DNA of 64,000 bases from Hydrogenophilus thermoluteolus (GTDB taxonomy: Bacteria > Pseudomonadota > Gammaproteobacteria > Burkholderiales > Rhodocyclaceae), in the NCBI RefSeq assembly GCF_003574215.1, contig NZ_AP018558.1:1467001-1531000 (forward strand), given 5' to 3'. The notes beneath the pieces are model-generated. The model made no database searches, had not been told where the DNA came from, and saw only the letters and a program-made list of their open reading frames with translations. Shown piece after piece: positions 8,604-17,519 of the stretch (position 1 is its first letter; the number at the start of each line of letters is the position of its first letter). A program made the position numbers and the translations under genes.

Positions 8604-11204
8604 ATGTCCCCGTCGGTCTCTCCCCACTTGTCCGCGATCGCCACCCGCCTGGCCGAGGGCCGTGCGCAGCTCGCGGCACAATTCGCGGATGGAACCCTAA
8701 CCCCTTTGCAATACCTCCATCGCCACGCCCGGTTGGTGGATACCACACTCGTTGCGCTCACCCGGGCTGTTCCGCTTCCCCGTGGCGCCAGCATCTTGGC
8801 GGTAGGGGGTTACGGGCGGCGCGCGCTCTACCCGATGAGCGACATCGACCTGATGCTTTTGGTCCCCGCGCCGTTGCAAGGGGCGGACGAAGCGCGCGCG
8901 CAAGCGTTCGTCGCCGCGCTGTGGGACGTCGGGCTGGAAGTCGGCATGAGTGTGCGCACCCCAATGGAAGCGCTCACCCTCGCGGGTGAAGACATCACCG
9001 TCCAGACGAACCTGCTCGAAGGACGACGGGTTGCGGGTGCCGTCTCGTTGGCCAGTGATTTCCTTGCGGCGTTGGGGCGTGCGCTCGATCCGGCCGCTTT
9101 TTACCGCGCCAAAGCAGCCGAACAGGAGCGCCGCCACAGTCGTTGGCTTTCCCCTTATACCCTGGAACCCAACGTGAAGGAGCACCCAGGTGGGCAGCGC
9201 GATTTGGATCTGCTCCTGTGGATCGCCCAAGCATTGGGGTACCGCGGACGTTGGGCGGCGCTCGCGAAAGCGGGGCTGTTGCTGCCAGAAGAGGCCCGGG
9301 AGCTCGACCGACGTCAACGCTTTCTGGCGCGGGTGCGTATCGCGCTCCACCTCCTGGCGAAACGGCGGGAAGACCGGCTGCTCTTCGACTACCAAAACGC
9401 ATTGGCAACCCAATTCGGCATTCGCGCGCACGGCGAGCAGCGTCCAGCCGAACGCTTCATGCGGCAGTACTACCTGAACGCGAAGATCGTGCTGCAGCTC
9501 AACACCGTGCTCATGGCCGCGTTTTCCGAACGCCTTTTCCCCACCGAAACGGAATCGGCCGAGCCGATCGATGAATACTTCGTGCGTCGCGGCAACCGAC
9601 TCGATCTGGCCCACGACGCGGTCTTTGCCGACCATCCCGAAGCGTTCCTCACGCTCTTCCTGCGCATGGCCCAACACCCCGAACTCACTGGGCTCACCGC
9701 GCGCGCCGCACGGCGGCTTTGGGCCGAGCGTGACCGCATCACCTCCGAATACCACCGTGACCCCAGCCACCAACACCTTTTTCTCGAGATTCTCAAACAG
9801 CCCCGCGGCATCGTCCATGAGACGCGGCGGATGAACCAGTTTGGAATCCTTTCGCGCTACCTACCCGCGTGGCGGCGCATCGTCTGCCAGATGCAGTACG
9901 ACCTCTACCACGAGTACACGGTGGACCTCCACACCCTGATGGTGATCCGAAACCTGCGCCGTTTCACGATGGAGGAACACGCACACGAATACCCCGAAAT
10001 GACTGCGCTGATGAGCGAATTCGGGGAACCCTGGCTGCTCTATCTGGCCGCGATCTTTCACGACATCGGCAAAGGGCGCGGGGGCGACCACAGCACGATC
10101 GGTGCGGAAGAGGCGCGCGCGTTTCTCAGCATTCACCCGATCGACCCCGAAGCGGTCGACCTCGTTGCCTGGCTGGTGCAAGAACACCTGACGATGAGCC
10201 GAATCGCGCAGAAAGAGGACATCACCGATCCGGAAACCATCGCGCGTTTCGCGACGCTGGTGGGCGACGAACGGCGACTGATCGCGCTCTATCTCCTCAC
10301 CCACGCCGACATTCGCGGCACCAGCGCCAAAGTGTGGACTCCTTGGAAAGCGCGCCTACTTGCCGATCTCTTCCACGCCACCCGGCAATGGCTCCAGCAG
10401 CACCCGGCGAACGCGGTTGAGGCGCTTCGGCGCGGCGAACCGCTCCACGAACGGCAAGAACGCGCCCGCGCGATCCTGCGCTTTCACGGCATTCGCCCAG
10501 GCGAGGAGACCGCGTTCTGGCGCCGGGTAGGCCAAGACTATTTCCTTCGCCACCACGCCGAGACCATCGCGTGGCACACACGGGTCCTCTACTGGCGTCA
10601 TCAAACCGGCAAACCGGTGGTTCGCGCCCGCCTCCTACCTGACGGCAGCGGGGTCCAGGTGATGGTTTTCGCCCCGGATGCCCCGTTCTTGTTGGCGCGG
10701 TTATTGGAGGTCTTCTACTGCTTGGATGCCGACGTCTGGGAGGCGCGGATCTACACCACGCCCGACGGCTGGGCGCTCGATACCTTCGTCCTCGACTTCC
10801 CGCCCGACCGCCCTACCCGTGAGACGCTCAACCTCTTGGAATATGAACTGAGCGCCGCGCTGGACCAACCCACCCCCACGCTCCCCGAACCGCCGCGCTG
10901 CCAACGCCGGCTCCCCCGGCTTGTCCGCCACTTCGGTTTTCCGCCGCAAGTGACGATTACCCCTGATGAAAGCGGCAAGCGGTTCGTCCTTACCGTGATC
11001 GCGCTCGATCGACCGGGGACTCTACTTGCGATCGTCACCGCGCTTGCGCATTGGGACGTTTCGATCGAGCTTGCCCGCATCCACACGGCCGGCGAACGCA
11101 TCGAAGACGCGTTCGTCGTCAGCGGCCCAGGACTCGACCGTCCCGAACGGCAAAACGCGATCATCCAAGCGCTGACTCGGGTATTGGAGCGGTTGGGTGC
11201 GTAA
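8604..11204 (+). CDS. glnD: PII uridylyltransferase/uridylyl-removing enzyme GlnD
   Basis: Glutamine sensor that uridylylates and deuridylylates PII, controlling nitrogen assimilation. The protein has 866 residues. The N-terminal nucleotidyltransferase carries GGYGRRALYPMSDID (about residues 68-82). The HD domain carries FHDIGKG with H486-D487 and a second His in GGDHS. Two ACT domains follow, the last starting near TVIALDRPGTLLAIV. The start used is the ATG at 8604; a TTG three codons upstream is possible. Confidence 0.95.
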   Translation: MSPSVSPHLSAIATRLAEGRAQLAAQFADGTLTPLQYLHRHARLVDTTLVALTRAVPLPRGASILAVGGYGRRALYPMSDIDLMLLVPAPLQGADEARAQAFVAALWDVGLEVGMSVRTPMEALTLAGEDITVQTNLLEGRRVAGAVSLASDFLAALGRALDPAAFYRAKAAEQERRHSRWLSPYTLEPNVKEHPGGQRDLDLLLWIAQALGYRGRWAALAKAGLLLPEEARELDRRQRFLARVRIALHLLAKRREDRLLFDYQNALATQFGIRAHGEQRPAERFMRQYYLNAKIVLQLNTVLMAAFSERLFPTETESAEPIDEYFVRRGNRLDLAHDAVFADHPEAFLTLFLRMAQHPELTGLTARAARRLWAERDRITSEYHRDPSHQHLFLEILKQPRGIVHETRRMNQFGILSRYLPAWRRIVCQMQYDLYHEYTVDLHTLMVIRNLRRFTMEEHAHEYPEMTALMSEFGEPWLLYLAAIFHDIGKGRGGDHSTIGAEEARAFLSIHPIDPEAVDLVAWLVQEHLTMSRIAQKEDITDPETIARFATLVGDERRLIALYLLTHADIRGTSAKVWTPWKARLLADLFHATRQWLQQHPANAVEALRRGEPLHERQERARAILRFHGIRPGEETAFWRRVGQDYFLRHHAETIAWHTRVLYWRHQTGKPVVRARLLPDGSGVQVMVFAPDAPFLLARLLEVFYCLDADVWEARIYTTPDGWALDTFVLDFPPDRPTRETLNLLEYELSAALDQPTPTLPEPPRCQRRLPRLVRHFGFPPQVTITPDESGKRFVLTVIALDRPGTLLAIVTALAHWDVSIELARIHTAGERIEDAFVVSGPGLDRPERQNAIIQALTRVLERLGA

Positions 11205-11243
11205 GTAGCCCCAAACCGTTTATCGGGAAAACCCGCGCTACCG

Positions 11244-11813
11244 CTAACCGTGCGGCCAGAGCCGCCACAGAAGCAGCATCACCGCGCCAAATTGACTCAG
11301 CCAGAAGAGAAAACTCCACTTCAGAATCGACGAGCGGGTCTCGGCAGCGGTAATCGCCACCTGGGCCCGAACCGCCTCGATCTCTTTGGTGAGATCCGCG
11401 CGTACCTGCTCGATCTCTTTGACGAGCTTGAGTTCGGTCGCTTTGACCTCGCCCCGAACCTGCTCAATCTCCTTAGTGAATTCCGCGCGTAATTGCTCGA
11501 TCTCTTTGGTGAGATCCGCGCGTACCTGCTCGATCTCCTTGGTGAGCTTGAGTTCGGTCGCCTTCACCTCACCCCGAACCGCCTCGATCTCCTTGGTGAG
11601 CTTGAGTTCGGTCGCCTTCACCTCACCCCGAACCGCCTCGATCTCCTTGGTAAGCTTCAGTTCGGTTTCGGAGAGGTGGCGAACGGTAACCAGATAGTCG
11701 AGATGGGGATAACGCGACTCCAGGAGATCAAACGCTTCAGCGATGACCCGGGCCCGCGTCTCTTCGTCTGGCGCGTGACGTAAGCGATCATAGAGGTCAA
11801 GCACTGCGCTCAT
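11244..11813 (-). CDS. Repetitive coiled-coil protein with C-terminal membrane anchor
   Basis: A 189-residue protein of unknown function. The ATG at 11813 has a good ribosome site (GAGGAG) 7 bases upstream. Residues 1-45 are a globular head (SAVLDLYDRLRHAP). Residues about 46-150 are a highly charged coiled coil built from repeats: an 11-residue unit of the type TKEIEQVRADL and an 18-residue unit TKEIEAVRGEVKATELKL. A single hydrophobic helix follows (SFLFWLSQFGAVMLLLWRLW) and the tail is short. It recalls DUF1640/CCDC90-type anchored coiled coils, but that family call is tentative. It is convergent with glnD. Confidence 0.75.
   Translation of the reverse strand: MSAVLDLYDRLRHAPDEETRARVIAEAFDLLESRYPHLDYLVTVRHLSETELKLTKEIEAVRGEVKATELKLTKEIEAVRGEVKATELKLTKEIEQVRADLTKEIEQLRAEFTKEIEQVRGEVKATELKLVKEIEQVRADLTKEIEAVRAQVAITAAETRSSILKWSFLFWLSQFGAVMLLLWRLWPHG
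11386..11676. repeat. In-frame tandem repeats encoding coiled-coil units
   Basis: Direct repeats inside the coiled-coil gene. Two copies of a 54-bp unit (11539-11592 and 11593-11646) are identical at the DNA level, and flanking partial copies and 33-bp variants extend the array. All unit lengths are multiples of three, so copy number can change without breaking the frame. Confidence 0.85.
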
Positions 11814-11898
11814 GGTGCGCTCCTCACGTCTCATGTCCGTTATTCTCGCACACAATGCGCTTCTTCGACAGTACGCGTTCGGACGCTATGACGAGCTG

Positions 11899-12414
11899 TC
11901 AGTGACCGCTCGCCCCGCCGCGCTGGATCCGATCCATGATCGCATACAAGAGCGCGGAAAAGACGAAAACCAAGTGCAGCCCCGTTTGCCACCAAAGGAC
12001 CCGGTCTTCGATGTTGTGGACGTTGAGGAACGACTTCAGGAGCTCGATCGCCGAGATCGCGACGATCGAACCGATCAGTTTGATCTTGATATCGGCAAAA
12101 CCGATATGACCCATCCAGTCGGGACGATCTTCGTGGCTATGGAGATCTTCCATCTTCGAAACGAAATTTTCATAGCCACTGAAGATGATGATGAGGATCA
12201 GGTTCATCACAAGCGCCGCGTCGACGAGTGACAACACCCCGACGATCACCTCGGATGAGCTGGCAGTGGGCAGAGCGATCACCATCTCCCACCCCTGCTT
12301 TGCGAACTTGTAGAGCATCACCAGAAGCGCGCCTACCAGCCCAAGATAGACTGGCGCGAGCAGCCAGCGCGACGCAAAGAGCAGATGTTCGATCCCTTTC
12401 TCAACGTGACGCAT
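11899..12414 (-). CDS. UPF0114 family membrane protein (YqhA-like)
   Basis: Integral membrane protein of 171 residues, the normal size for UPF0114. The starting motif VEKGIEHLLFASRWLLAPVYLG is typical (shown here in part: FASRWLLAPVYLGL). Three to four hydrophobic helices are visible (about residues 12-35, 55-80, 108-125, 138-158), with the conserved polar stretch KIKLIGSIVAISAIELLK between. No biochemical role is established for this family. It appears monocistronic. Confidence 0.85.
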   Translation of the reverse strand: MRHVEKGIEHLLFASRWLLAPVYLGLVGALLVMLYKFAKQGWEMVIALPTASSSEVIVGVLSLVDAALVMNLILIIIFSGYENFVSKMEDLHSHEDRPDWMGHIGFADIKIKLIGSIVAISAIELLKSFLNVHNIEDRVLWWQTGLHLVFVFSALLYAIMDRIQRGGASGH

Positions 12415-12518
12415 TCGTTTCCCCCTTCTCTGATCTACAGCAATGGGCAGGGACAGATAACCTACCGATCATACGCATCGAAAAACGCACGCTTTCGCCA
12501 TTCACAATTGCTCCATTC

Positions 12519-13316
12519 CTAGCGAACCAGAACCCACCACACCACTGCCGCGAGCGCGATCCGATACCAGGCAAAGAGCGCGAACGAATGGCGGCTGATA
12601 TACGCCAACAACCAGCGCACCGCGACCAACCCCGCGACGAACGCCGCAACAAACCCGACCGCGATCTCGTGCAGGTTCGTGACCGTCAGCGCGTGCCAAT
12701 CTTTGGCCAGGGTGTAGAGCGTTGCAGCGAACATCGTGGGGATCGCCAGAAAAAAAGAGAATTCGGTCGCAGCGGTACGGGAAAGACCAAAGAGCAGCCC
12801 ACCCAAGATCGTCGCGCCCGAGCGGCTCGTGCCAGGAATGAGCGCCAAGCACTGCGCACACCCCACTTTGAGCGCATCAATCCAGGTCATCTCCTCGACA
12901 CACGCAATCCGCGGTGTGGGGCGAAGCCGCTCGACGAGGAGGATCGCGACCCCGCCTAACGCCAACGTGGTCGCGACCACGGCTGGCGAAAAGAGGTGCG
13001 CTTTGATCGCTTTGCCGGCCAGCAACCCCACCACCGCAGCGGGCAGAAACGCGACGAAGAGATTGACGACCAGCCGAACGGCCGGGGCGTCGCGCCGCAG
13101 CAACCCGGTGAGGACCGCGGCGATTTTCCCGCGGTAGTGCCAGCAGACCGCCAGAATCGCCCCCAATTGGATCGCGATCGCAAAGGTCTTGTCCGCTTCG
13201 CTCGTGCGCGCCAACCACGCCTGCGCCACGATCAAATGCCCGGTGGAAGAGATCGGCAAAAATTCGGTCGCGCCTTCGAGTAACCCCAGAAGGAGCGCGA
13301 TCGCGGTGTTTTCCAT
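12519..13316 (-). CDS. uppP: Undecaprenyl-diphosphatase UppP/BacA
   Basis: Recycles undecaprenyl diphosphate for peptidoglycan and O-antigen synthesis; an integral membrane enzyme. The protein has 265 residues. Both catalytic signatures are present: EGATEFLPISSTGHL (about residues 14-28) and PGTSRSGATI (about residues 160-169). The rest is membrane helices. Loss or overexpression of this family affects bacitracin tolerance. It stands alone between the UPF0114 gene and the 3' end of the hyp operon, on the same strand. Confidence 0.95.
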   Translation of the reverse strand: MENTAIALLLGLLEGATEFLPISSTGHLIVAQAWLARTSEADKTFAIAIQLGAILAVCWHYRGKIAAVLTGLLRRDAPAVRLVVNLFVAFLPAAVVGLLAGKAIKAHLFSPAVVATTLALGGVAILLVERLRPTPRIACVEEMTWIDALKVGCAQCLALIPGTSRSGATILGGLLFGLSRTAATEFSFFLAIPTMFAATLYTLAKDWHALTVTNLHEIAVGFVAAFVAGLVAVRWLLAYISRHSFALFAWYRIALAAVVWWVLVR

Positions 13317-13361
13317 CTTCGGCTCGCCCCAAACGAAAAGGGCGATTATACTGAGTGGGCG

Positions 13362-14411
13362 TCAGCAAATGCGCGGCAGCGGATCGGCGTGCAGCCAATC
13401 GAGGAGCCGCATCCCGCCAAACGGGGTGCGCAGCTGGACGAATGCGTGTTCATCGGCCACCACCGTACCGATCCGCGCCGCATTGCGTCCCAGGGGATGG
13501 GCGCGCATTGCTGCCAAAAGCGGCTCGCTCGCCTCTGGCGGACAGACGACGAGCACTATCCCTTCGTTGGCCAAATGCCACGGTTCGATCCCCAGGAATT
13601 CACACGCACCAGCGACTTCGTCCCGCACCGGAATCGCTGCCTCTTCGAACACCATCCCAACGTTTGCGACCTGCGCCATTTCGTTTGCGGCAGCCGCCAG
13701 CCCGCCCCGCGTCAGATCCCGCATCGCACGGATCGGCGCACCCGTTTCGCGCATCGCGGCAATCAACGGGGTGAGCGCGGCACAGTCCGATTCGACCGGT
13801 GTCGCCAACGGTACCGCTTGGCGGGCCGCCATGATCGCGATCCCATGATCCCCCAGGGTACCGGAAACCAGAACGTGGTCGCCCGGCTGGATCGCGCGCG
13901 CACCCCACGTTTGGGTTGCTGGCGCAACGCCCACACCCGTCACCGCCAGATAGAGCCCATCCCCTTTACCCCGTTCGACCACTTTGGTGTCGCCCGCAAC
14001 GATCGCCACCCCCGCCGCTGCGGCCGCCGCCGCAACGTTTTGCACCACCCGCTCGAGCGTCGCCAAGGGCAAACCCTCTTCGAGCAGCACACCAATGGTG
14101 AGGTACTTCGGGGTCGCGCCGCGCACCGCCAGATCATTGACGGTGCCATTCACCGCCAGTGTCCCAATGTCGCCCCCAGGGAAGAAGAGCGGCGTGACCA
14201 CATGCAGATCGGTGCTCACCACCGGCACCATCCCTTCGGCAAGCGCCGGGAGCACGGTGGCGTCCTCTTGCTGCGCCAGCCATTCGTTGTGCCAATGGCG
14301 CGCAAAAAGCGCATCGATCAATTGCGCCGTTGCCCGGCCACCTGCGCCATGGGCAAGCGACACCACGCCATTGGCGATGTCGAGCGGGGTTCCGAAAGGT
14401 CGTCTGGCCAT
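13362..14411 (-). CDS. hypE: Hydrogenase maturation protein HypE
   Basis: Dehydrates the carbamoyl group placed by HypF on its C-terminal Cys to make the cyanide ligands of the NiFe centre. The protein has 349 residues from the ATG at 14411. The AIR-synthase-like ATP fold shows LAHGAGGRA near the N-terminus and VAGDTKVVERGKGD. The protein ends in PRIC, the obligatory thiocarbamate Cys. Its start shares a base with the hypX stop. It is the last gene of the long hupE-hox-hyp operon. Confidence 0.96.
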   Translation of the reverse strand: MARRPFGTPLDIANGVVSLAHGAGGRATAQLIDALFARHWHNEWLAQQEDATVLPALAEGMVPVVSTDLHVVTPLFFPGGDIGTLAVNGTVNDLAVRGATPKYLTIGVLLEEGLPLATLERVVQNVAAAAAAAGVAIVAGDTKVVERGKGDGLYLAVTGVGVAPATQTWGARAIQPGDHVLVSGTLGDHGIAIMAARQAVPLATPVESDCAALTPLIAAMRETGAPIRAMRDLTRGGLAAAANEMAQVANVGMVFEEAAIPVRDEVAGACEFLGIEPWHLANEGIVLVVCPPEASEPLLAAMRAHPLGRNAARIGTVVADEHAFVQLRTPFGGMRLLDWLHADPLPRIC

Positions 14412-16135
14412 TACACCTCCATGAAGAGCGATTGCCGCTGCGCACGATTCGGTGCACCTTCGCGTCGATAGCCCACCTGCCGATGACGCGCAAGGTGGAG
14501 CGGGGTCCAAGAGTGGGGCGTGCGATGGACGAAATGGTAGCGCGCCACATGGTACGCGGGGTCGAACCCATAGAAATTGTTCGCCATCGCTTCGAGTTCG
14601 TGGCGGCGATATTCCGCAAGCGGGCGCACGGCTTCGTCGGCCGCACGCAAAGCGGCTTTGCGGGCAAGGAAGGCAGTAACCGCTGCGGCATCGTCTGCCA
14701 GCCGCTGCGCCTCTTGCCGCACCGAAGCCGCGAAACCGTCACTGGGAAGCACCGCGTCGTAAAACCCGAGCGCAACCGCCTCTTCACCCAAGATAGGCAA
14801 GCGATGCGCCATCAGTTGCGCAGTCCCCGCATCGCCCAGCCGCTTGGGCAAGAGGTAGGTCCAAAATTCCGAACCGTAGAGATTGCCCATGTTTTTGTAA
14901 TGCGGATTGAGCACCACGCCCTGACGGACCCAGACGAAATCGCACGCACGCGCGAGAAAACAGCCGCCTGCCGCTGCGTTCCCTTCCAGTGCCGCAACGG
15001 TGATCTGTCCCGAATGGCGAATCAAGGCTTCCGCGACATCGTCGATCGCTTCGATATTGGCCATCGACGCGTCGGCGGGGCGCTCCGCTGCTTCGATCAC
15101 GTGGAGGTGGATCCCGTTGCTCCAGAAACCGGTTCCTCCAGCCAATACCAAAACCCGTGTCGGGCGGGCAAACGCCCACCGCAACGCAGCCAAGAGCCGC
15201 TGACACTGCGGAGTACTCATCGCGCCGTTATAGAACCGGAACGTCAAGAACCCGACCGCCCCGGTTTCACGGTAGGCGATCTCCTGCCAAGTCGGCTGGG
15301 ACGCTTCCCAATAACCATTCCCCGGAATCTCCGGATACGCCGCGGCCTCGGGGAACGCAACCAGCGCGGGCAGCTTCACCCCCCCTTCTTGCCGCACCTG
15401 ACCGACCCAGACCGCCCCGTCGCGGGTCGCGACCAACAGCGCTTCGTCACGCCGTCCGATCACCATACCCGGCTCGGCACGATGCGCTTCCGCTTCCGGA
15501 TGCAAGTCGAAGAGACGACAGCGTTTCCCCAGAAGCGGCGCGACCACGCCCGGCGCGCCGTCGGAAGCGTTCGCGAGCCGCAGAATGGCTTCTGTCGTCG
15601 TCGATGCCCAATCGATCGTGCGCTGTGCCGCGGTCAATGCCGGACGAAAAACGCCTCTTGGGGCCGGTTCCGGCACTTCGCCCCGCGCCAGCCGCGCCAA
15701 TGCCTCGCGAACCGCGTCCACCGCCGCCTCCGTGACCTCACGACGGTAGAGATCGGCTTTGCGCGCCGGCCGCATCGCGAAGGTGCGGTACGCCCAGATC
15801 GGCCCGGCGTCGTATTCGGCCACGGCTTGAAGCACCGTCACACCCCACGTGGGTTCCCCGCGCAGGATCGCGTGGTCGAGCGCGTTTGGCCCTCGGTCGC
15901 CCGGTGGTCCGGGATGGACGATCAGCGTCGGCACCTGCCGCCACACTGTTTCCGGTACTTTACGTTTGAGGAACGGCGCGACGATCACTTCCGGTTGCCA
16001 GAGCGCCACCGCCTCTTCGGTCACTGCGTCGCTGATGTCGAACTCGACGCTCACCTCGTGACCGTCACGGCGCAATTCGGCGTGGATCCGCTGACTCAAG
16101 CTGTTGAACGCATGGACCAAAAGCAGGATACGCAT
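14411..16135 (-). CDS. hypX: Hydrogenase maturation protein HypX/HoxX (CO ligand synthesis)
   Basis: Two-domain enzyme that makes the CO ligand from a formyl-tetrahydrofolate donor in aerobes, in work on Cupriavidus and Aquifex HypX. The protein has 574 residues. The N-terminal formyltransferase-like half contains HPGPPGDRGPNALDHAIL (about residues 80-97). The C-terminal half is crotonase-like, with GNAAAGGCFLARACDFVW. The start at 16135 overlaps the hypD stop. It lies before hypE here; in Cupriavidus it follows hypE. Its presence suggests NiFe-centre assembly can proceed under air. Confidence 0.93.
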   Translation of the reverse strand: MRILLLVHAFNSLSQRIHAELRRDGHEVSVEFDISDAVTEEAVALWQPEVIVAPFLKRKVPETVWRQVPTLIVHPGPPGDRGPNALDHAILRGEPTWGVTVLQAVAEYDAGPIWAYRTFAMRPARKADLYRREVTEAAVDAVREALARLARGEVPEPAPRGVFRPALTAAQRTIDWASTTTEAILRLANASDGAPGVVAPLLGKRCRLFDLHPEAEAHRAEPGMVIGRRDEALLVATRDGAVWVGQVRQEGGVKLPALVAFPEAAAYPEIPGNGYWEASQPTWQEIAYRETGAVGFLTFRFYNGAMSTPQCQRLLAALRWAFARPTRVLVLAGGTGFWSNGIHLHVIEAAERPADASMANIEAIDDVAEALIRHSGQITVAALEGNAAAGGCFLARACDFVWVRQGVVLNPHYKNMGNLYGSEFWTYLLPKRLGDAGTAQLMAHRLPILGEEAVALGFYDAVLPSDGFAASVRQEAQRLADDAAAVTAFLARKAALRAADEAVRPLAEYRRHELEAMANNFYGFDPAYHVARYHFVHRTPHSWTPLHLARHRQVGYRREGAPNRAQRQSLFMEV

Positions 16136-17298
16136 CACACCTCCTCGGCTTCGACTGCGGCGCTGCGCTCCTGGAAGCGACCGTAGTGGTAGTACGCCGC
16201 GCACGCCCCTTCGGACGAAACCATGCACGAACCAAGCGGCGTTTCCGGCGTACAGGCCTTGGCAAAGAGCTTGCAATCCCGCGGCGATTTGTGACCGCGC
16301 AGGATCGCCCCGCATTCACACGCCGGGTGATCGGAGATTTCCGGTGCCGGGATCGCAAAGCGTGCTTCGGCGTCGAACTCGGAAAATCCTGCGCGGATAC
16401 GCAATGCGGAATAGGGCAATACCCCCAAACCTCGCCACGCGAAGGTTTTCCGCAATTCGAAGACCTGCGCCACCAGCGCCTGCGCTTTGCGGTTCCCGTC
16501 GCGCGTCACCGCGCGGGTATATTGGTTTTCGACTGCCGCACGCCCCTCATTGACCTGACGCACCAAAAGCAGCAGCGCGTGCAGCACGTCGAGCGGCTCG
16601 AACCCAGCGATCACGACCGGCTTTTGGTACTCTTCCGCGAAAAATTCGTAAGGACGCGAACCGATGACGACGGAGACGTGCGCGGGGCCGACGAAACCGT
16701 CGAGTTGCGCGCTTCCCCAGCGCCGCGCCTCGCTCGACTCGAGGATGCTCATAATCGCCGACGGGGTCAGCACGTGGCAACAGAGCACCGAGAAATTCCG
16801 TAGTCCTTTGGCCTGCGCGGTCAAGATCGCCGCTGCGGTAGGCGGCGTGGTCGTCTCGAAACCGATCGCGAAGAAGACCACCTCGCGTTGCGGGTTGGCT
16901 TCGGCCAACGCCACCGCTTCCAATGCGGAGCCGACCATGCGCACGTCCGCTCCCTGTGCCTTCGCCGCCAAGAGCGATTCTCCTTTCCGGGCCGGGACGC
17001 GCAACACGTCGCCATAGGCGCACAGCGTCACATTCGGCTGTTCCGCGATCGCAATCGCTTGCGCCACGCGTCCCGGAGGCAATACACAGACGGGACAGCC
17101 CGGACCGTGGATCATCCGCAGGTTGGGGGGCAACAGCGCCGGAATGCCGTAGCGCGCGATCGCATGGGTATGGCCACCGCAAAACTCCATGAACCGGTAG
17201 GTGCGGTTCGGATCGACCTCGGCGGCGATCTGCCGAGCAAGCGATTGCGCCAGCTTGGGATCGCGAAACTCACGGATGAAGCGAAGGCCCGCCATCAT
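16135..17298 (-). CDS. hypD: Hydrogenase maturation protein HypD
   Basis: Iron-sulfur scaffold that, with HypC, holds the Fe(CN)2CO unit. The protein has 387 residues. Diagnostic motifs are FCGGHTHAI, GPGCPVC and GFETTTPP. The C-terminal cysteines of the [4Fe-4S] site are in CECGAIL, PRDCKLF, KACTPE and GSCMVSSEGAC. The ATG at 17298 overlaps the hypC stop (ATGA); a Met immediately after it is an alternative. Confidence 0.96.
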   Translation of the reverse strand: MMAGLRFIREFRDPKLAQSLARQIAAEVDPNRTYRFMEFCGGHTHAIARYGIPALLPPNLRMIHGPGCPVCVLPPGRVAQAIAIAEQPNVTLCAYGDVLRVPARKGESLLAAKAQGADVRMVGSALEAVALAEANPQREVVFFAIGFETTTPPTAAAILTAQAKGLRNFSVLCCHVLTPSAIMSILESSEARRWGSAQLDGFVGPAHVSVVIGSRPYEFFAEEYQKPVVIAGFEPLDVLHALLLLVRQVNEGRAAVENQYTRAVTRDGNRKAQALVAQVFELRKTFAWRGLGVLPYSALRIRAGFSEFDAEARFAIPAPEISDHPACECGAILRGHKSPRDCKLFAKACTPETPLGSCMVSSEGACAAYYHYGRFQERSAAVEAEEV

Positions 17299-17519
17299 GC
17301 CGCTCCCGTCTGCCACTCAGCCATCAGCGCAAGGGTGCGTTGCGCCTCTTCGGGATCGAGCCGGGTCAAAGCGAAACCGACATGGACGATCACGTAATCG
17401 CCCACGGCCACCTCATCCAAAAGCGCGGTGCTCACCACCTGTTTCGTTCCGCCGACCACCACTTCTGCCTGCCCGTCAGGCAAAAGCGCAACCACTTCTG
17501 CGGGTATTGCCAGACACAT
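17295..17519 (-). CDS. hypC: Hydrogenase maturation chaperone HypC
   Basis: Small chaperone that binds HypD and delivers the Fe(CN)2CO group to the hydrogenase large subunit through its N-terminal Cys. The protein has 74 residues, begins MCLAIPAEV with the essential Cys2, and carries the conserved VHVGFALTRLD. Its start lies inside the hypF 3' end (44-base overlap), with a GAGGAAA ribosome site. Confidence 0.95.
   Translation of the reverse strand: MCLAIPAEVVALLPDGQAEVVVGGTKQVVSTALLDEVAVGDYVIVHVGFALTRLDPEEAQRTLALMAEWQTGAA

Noticed and set aside
11386..11676. Possible CRISPR array
   Set aside because: Repeats are contiguous without spacers, in frame within a coding sequence and encode coiled-coil units.
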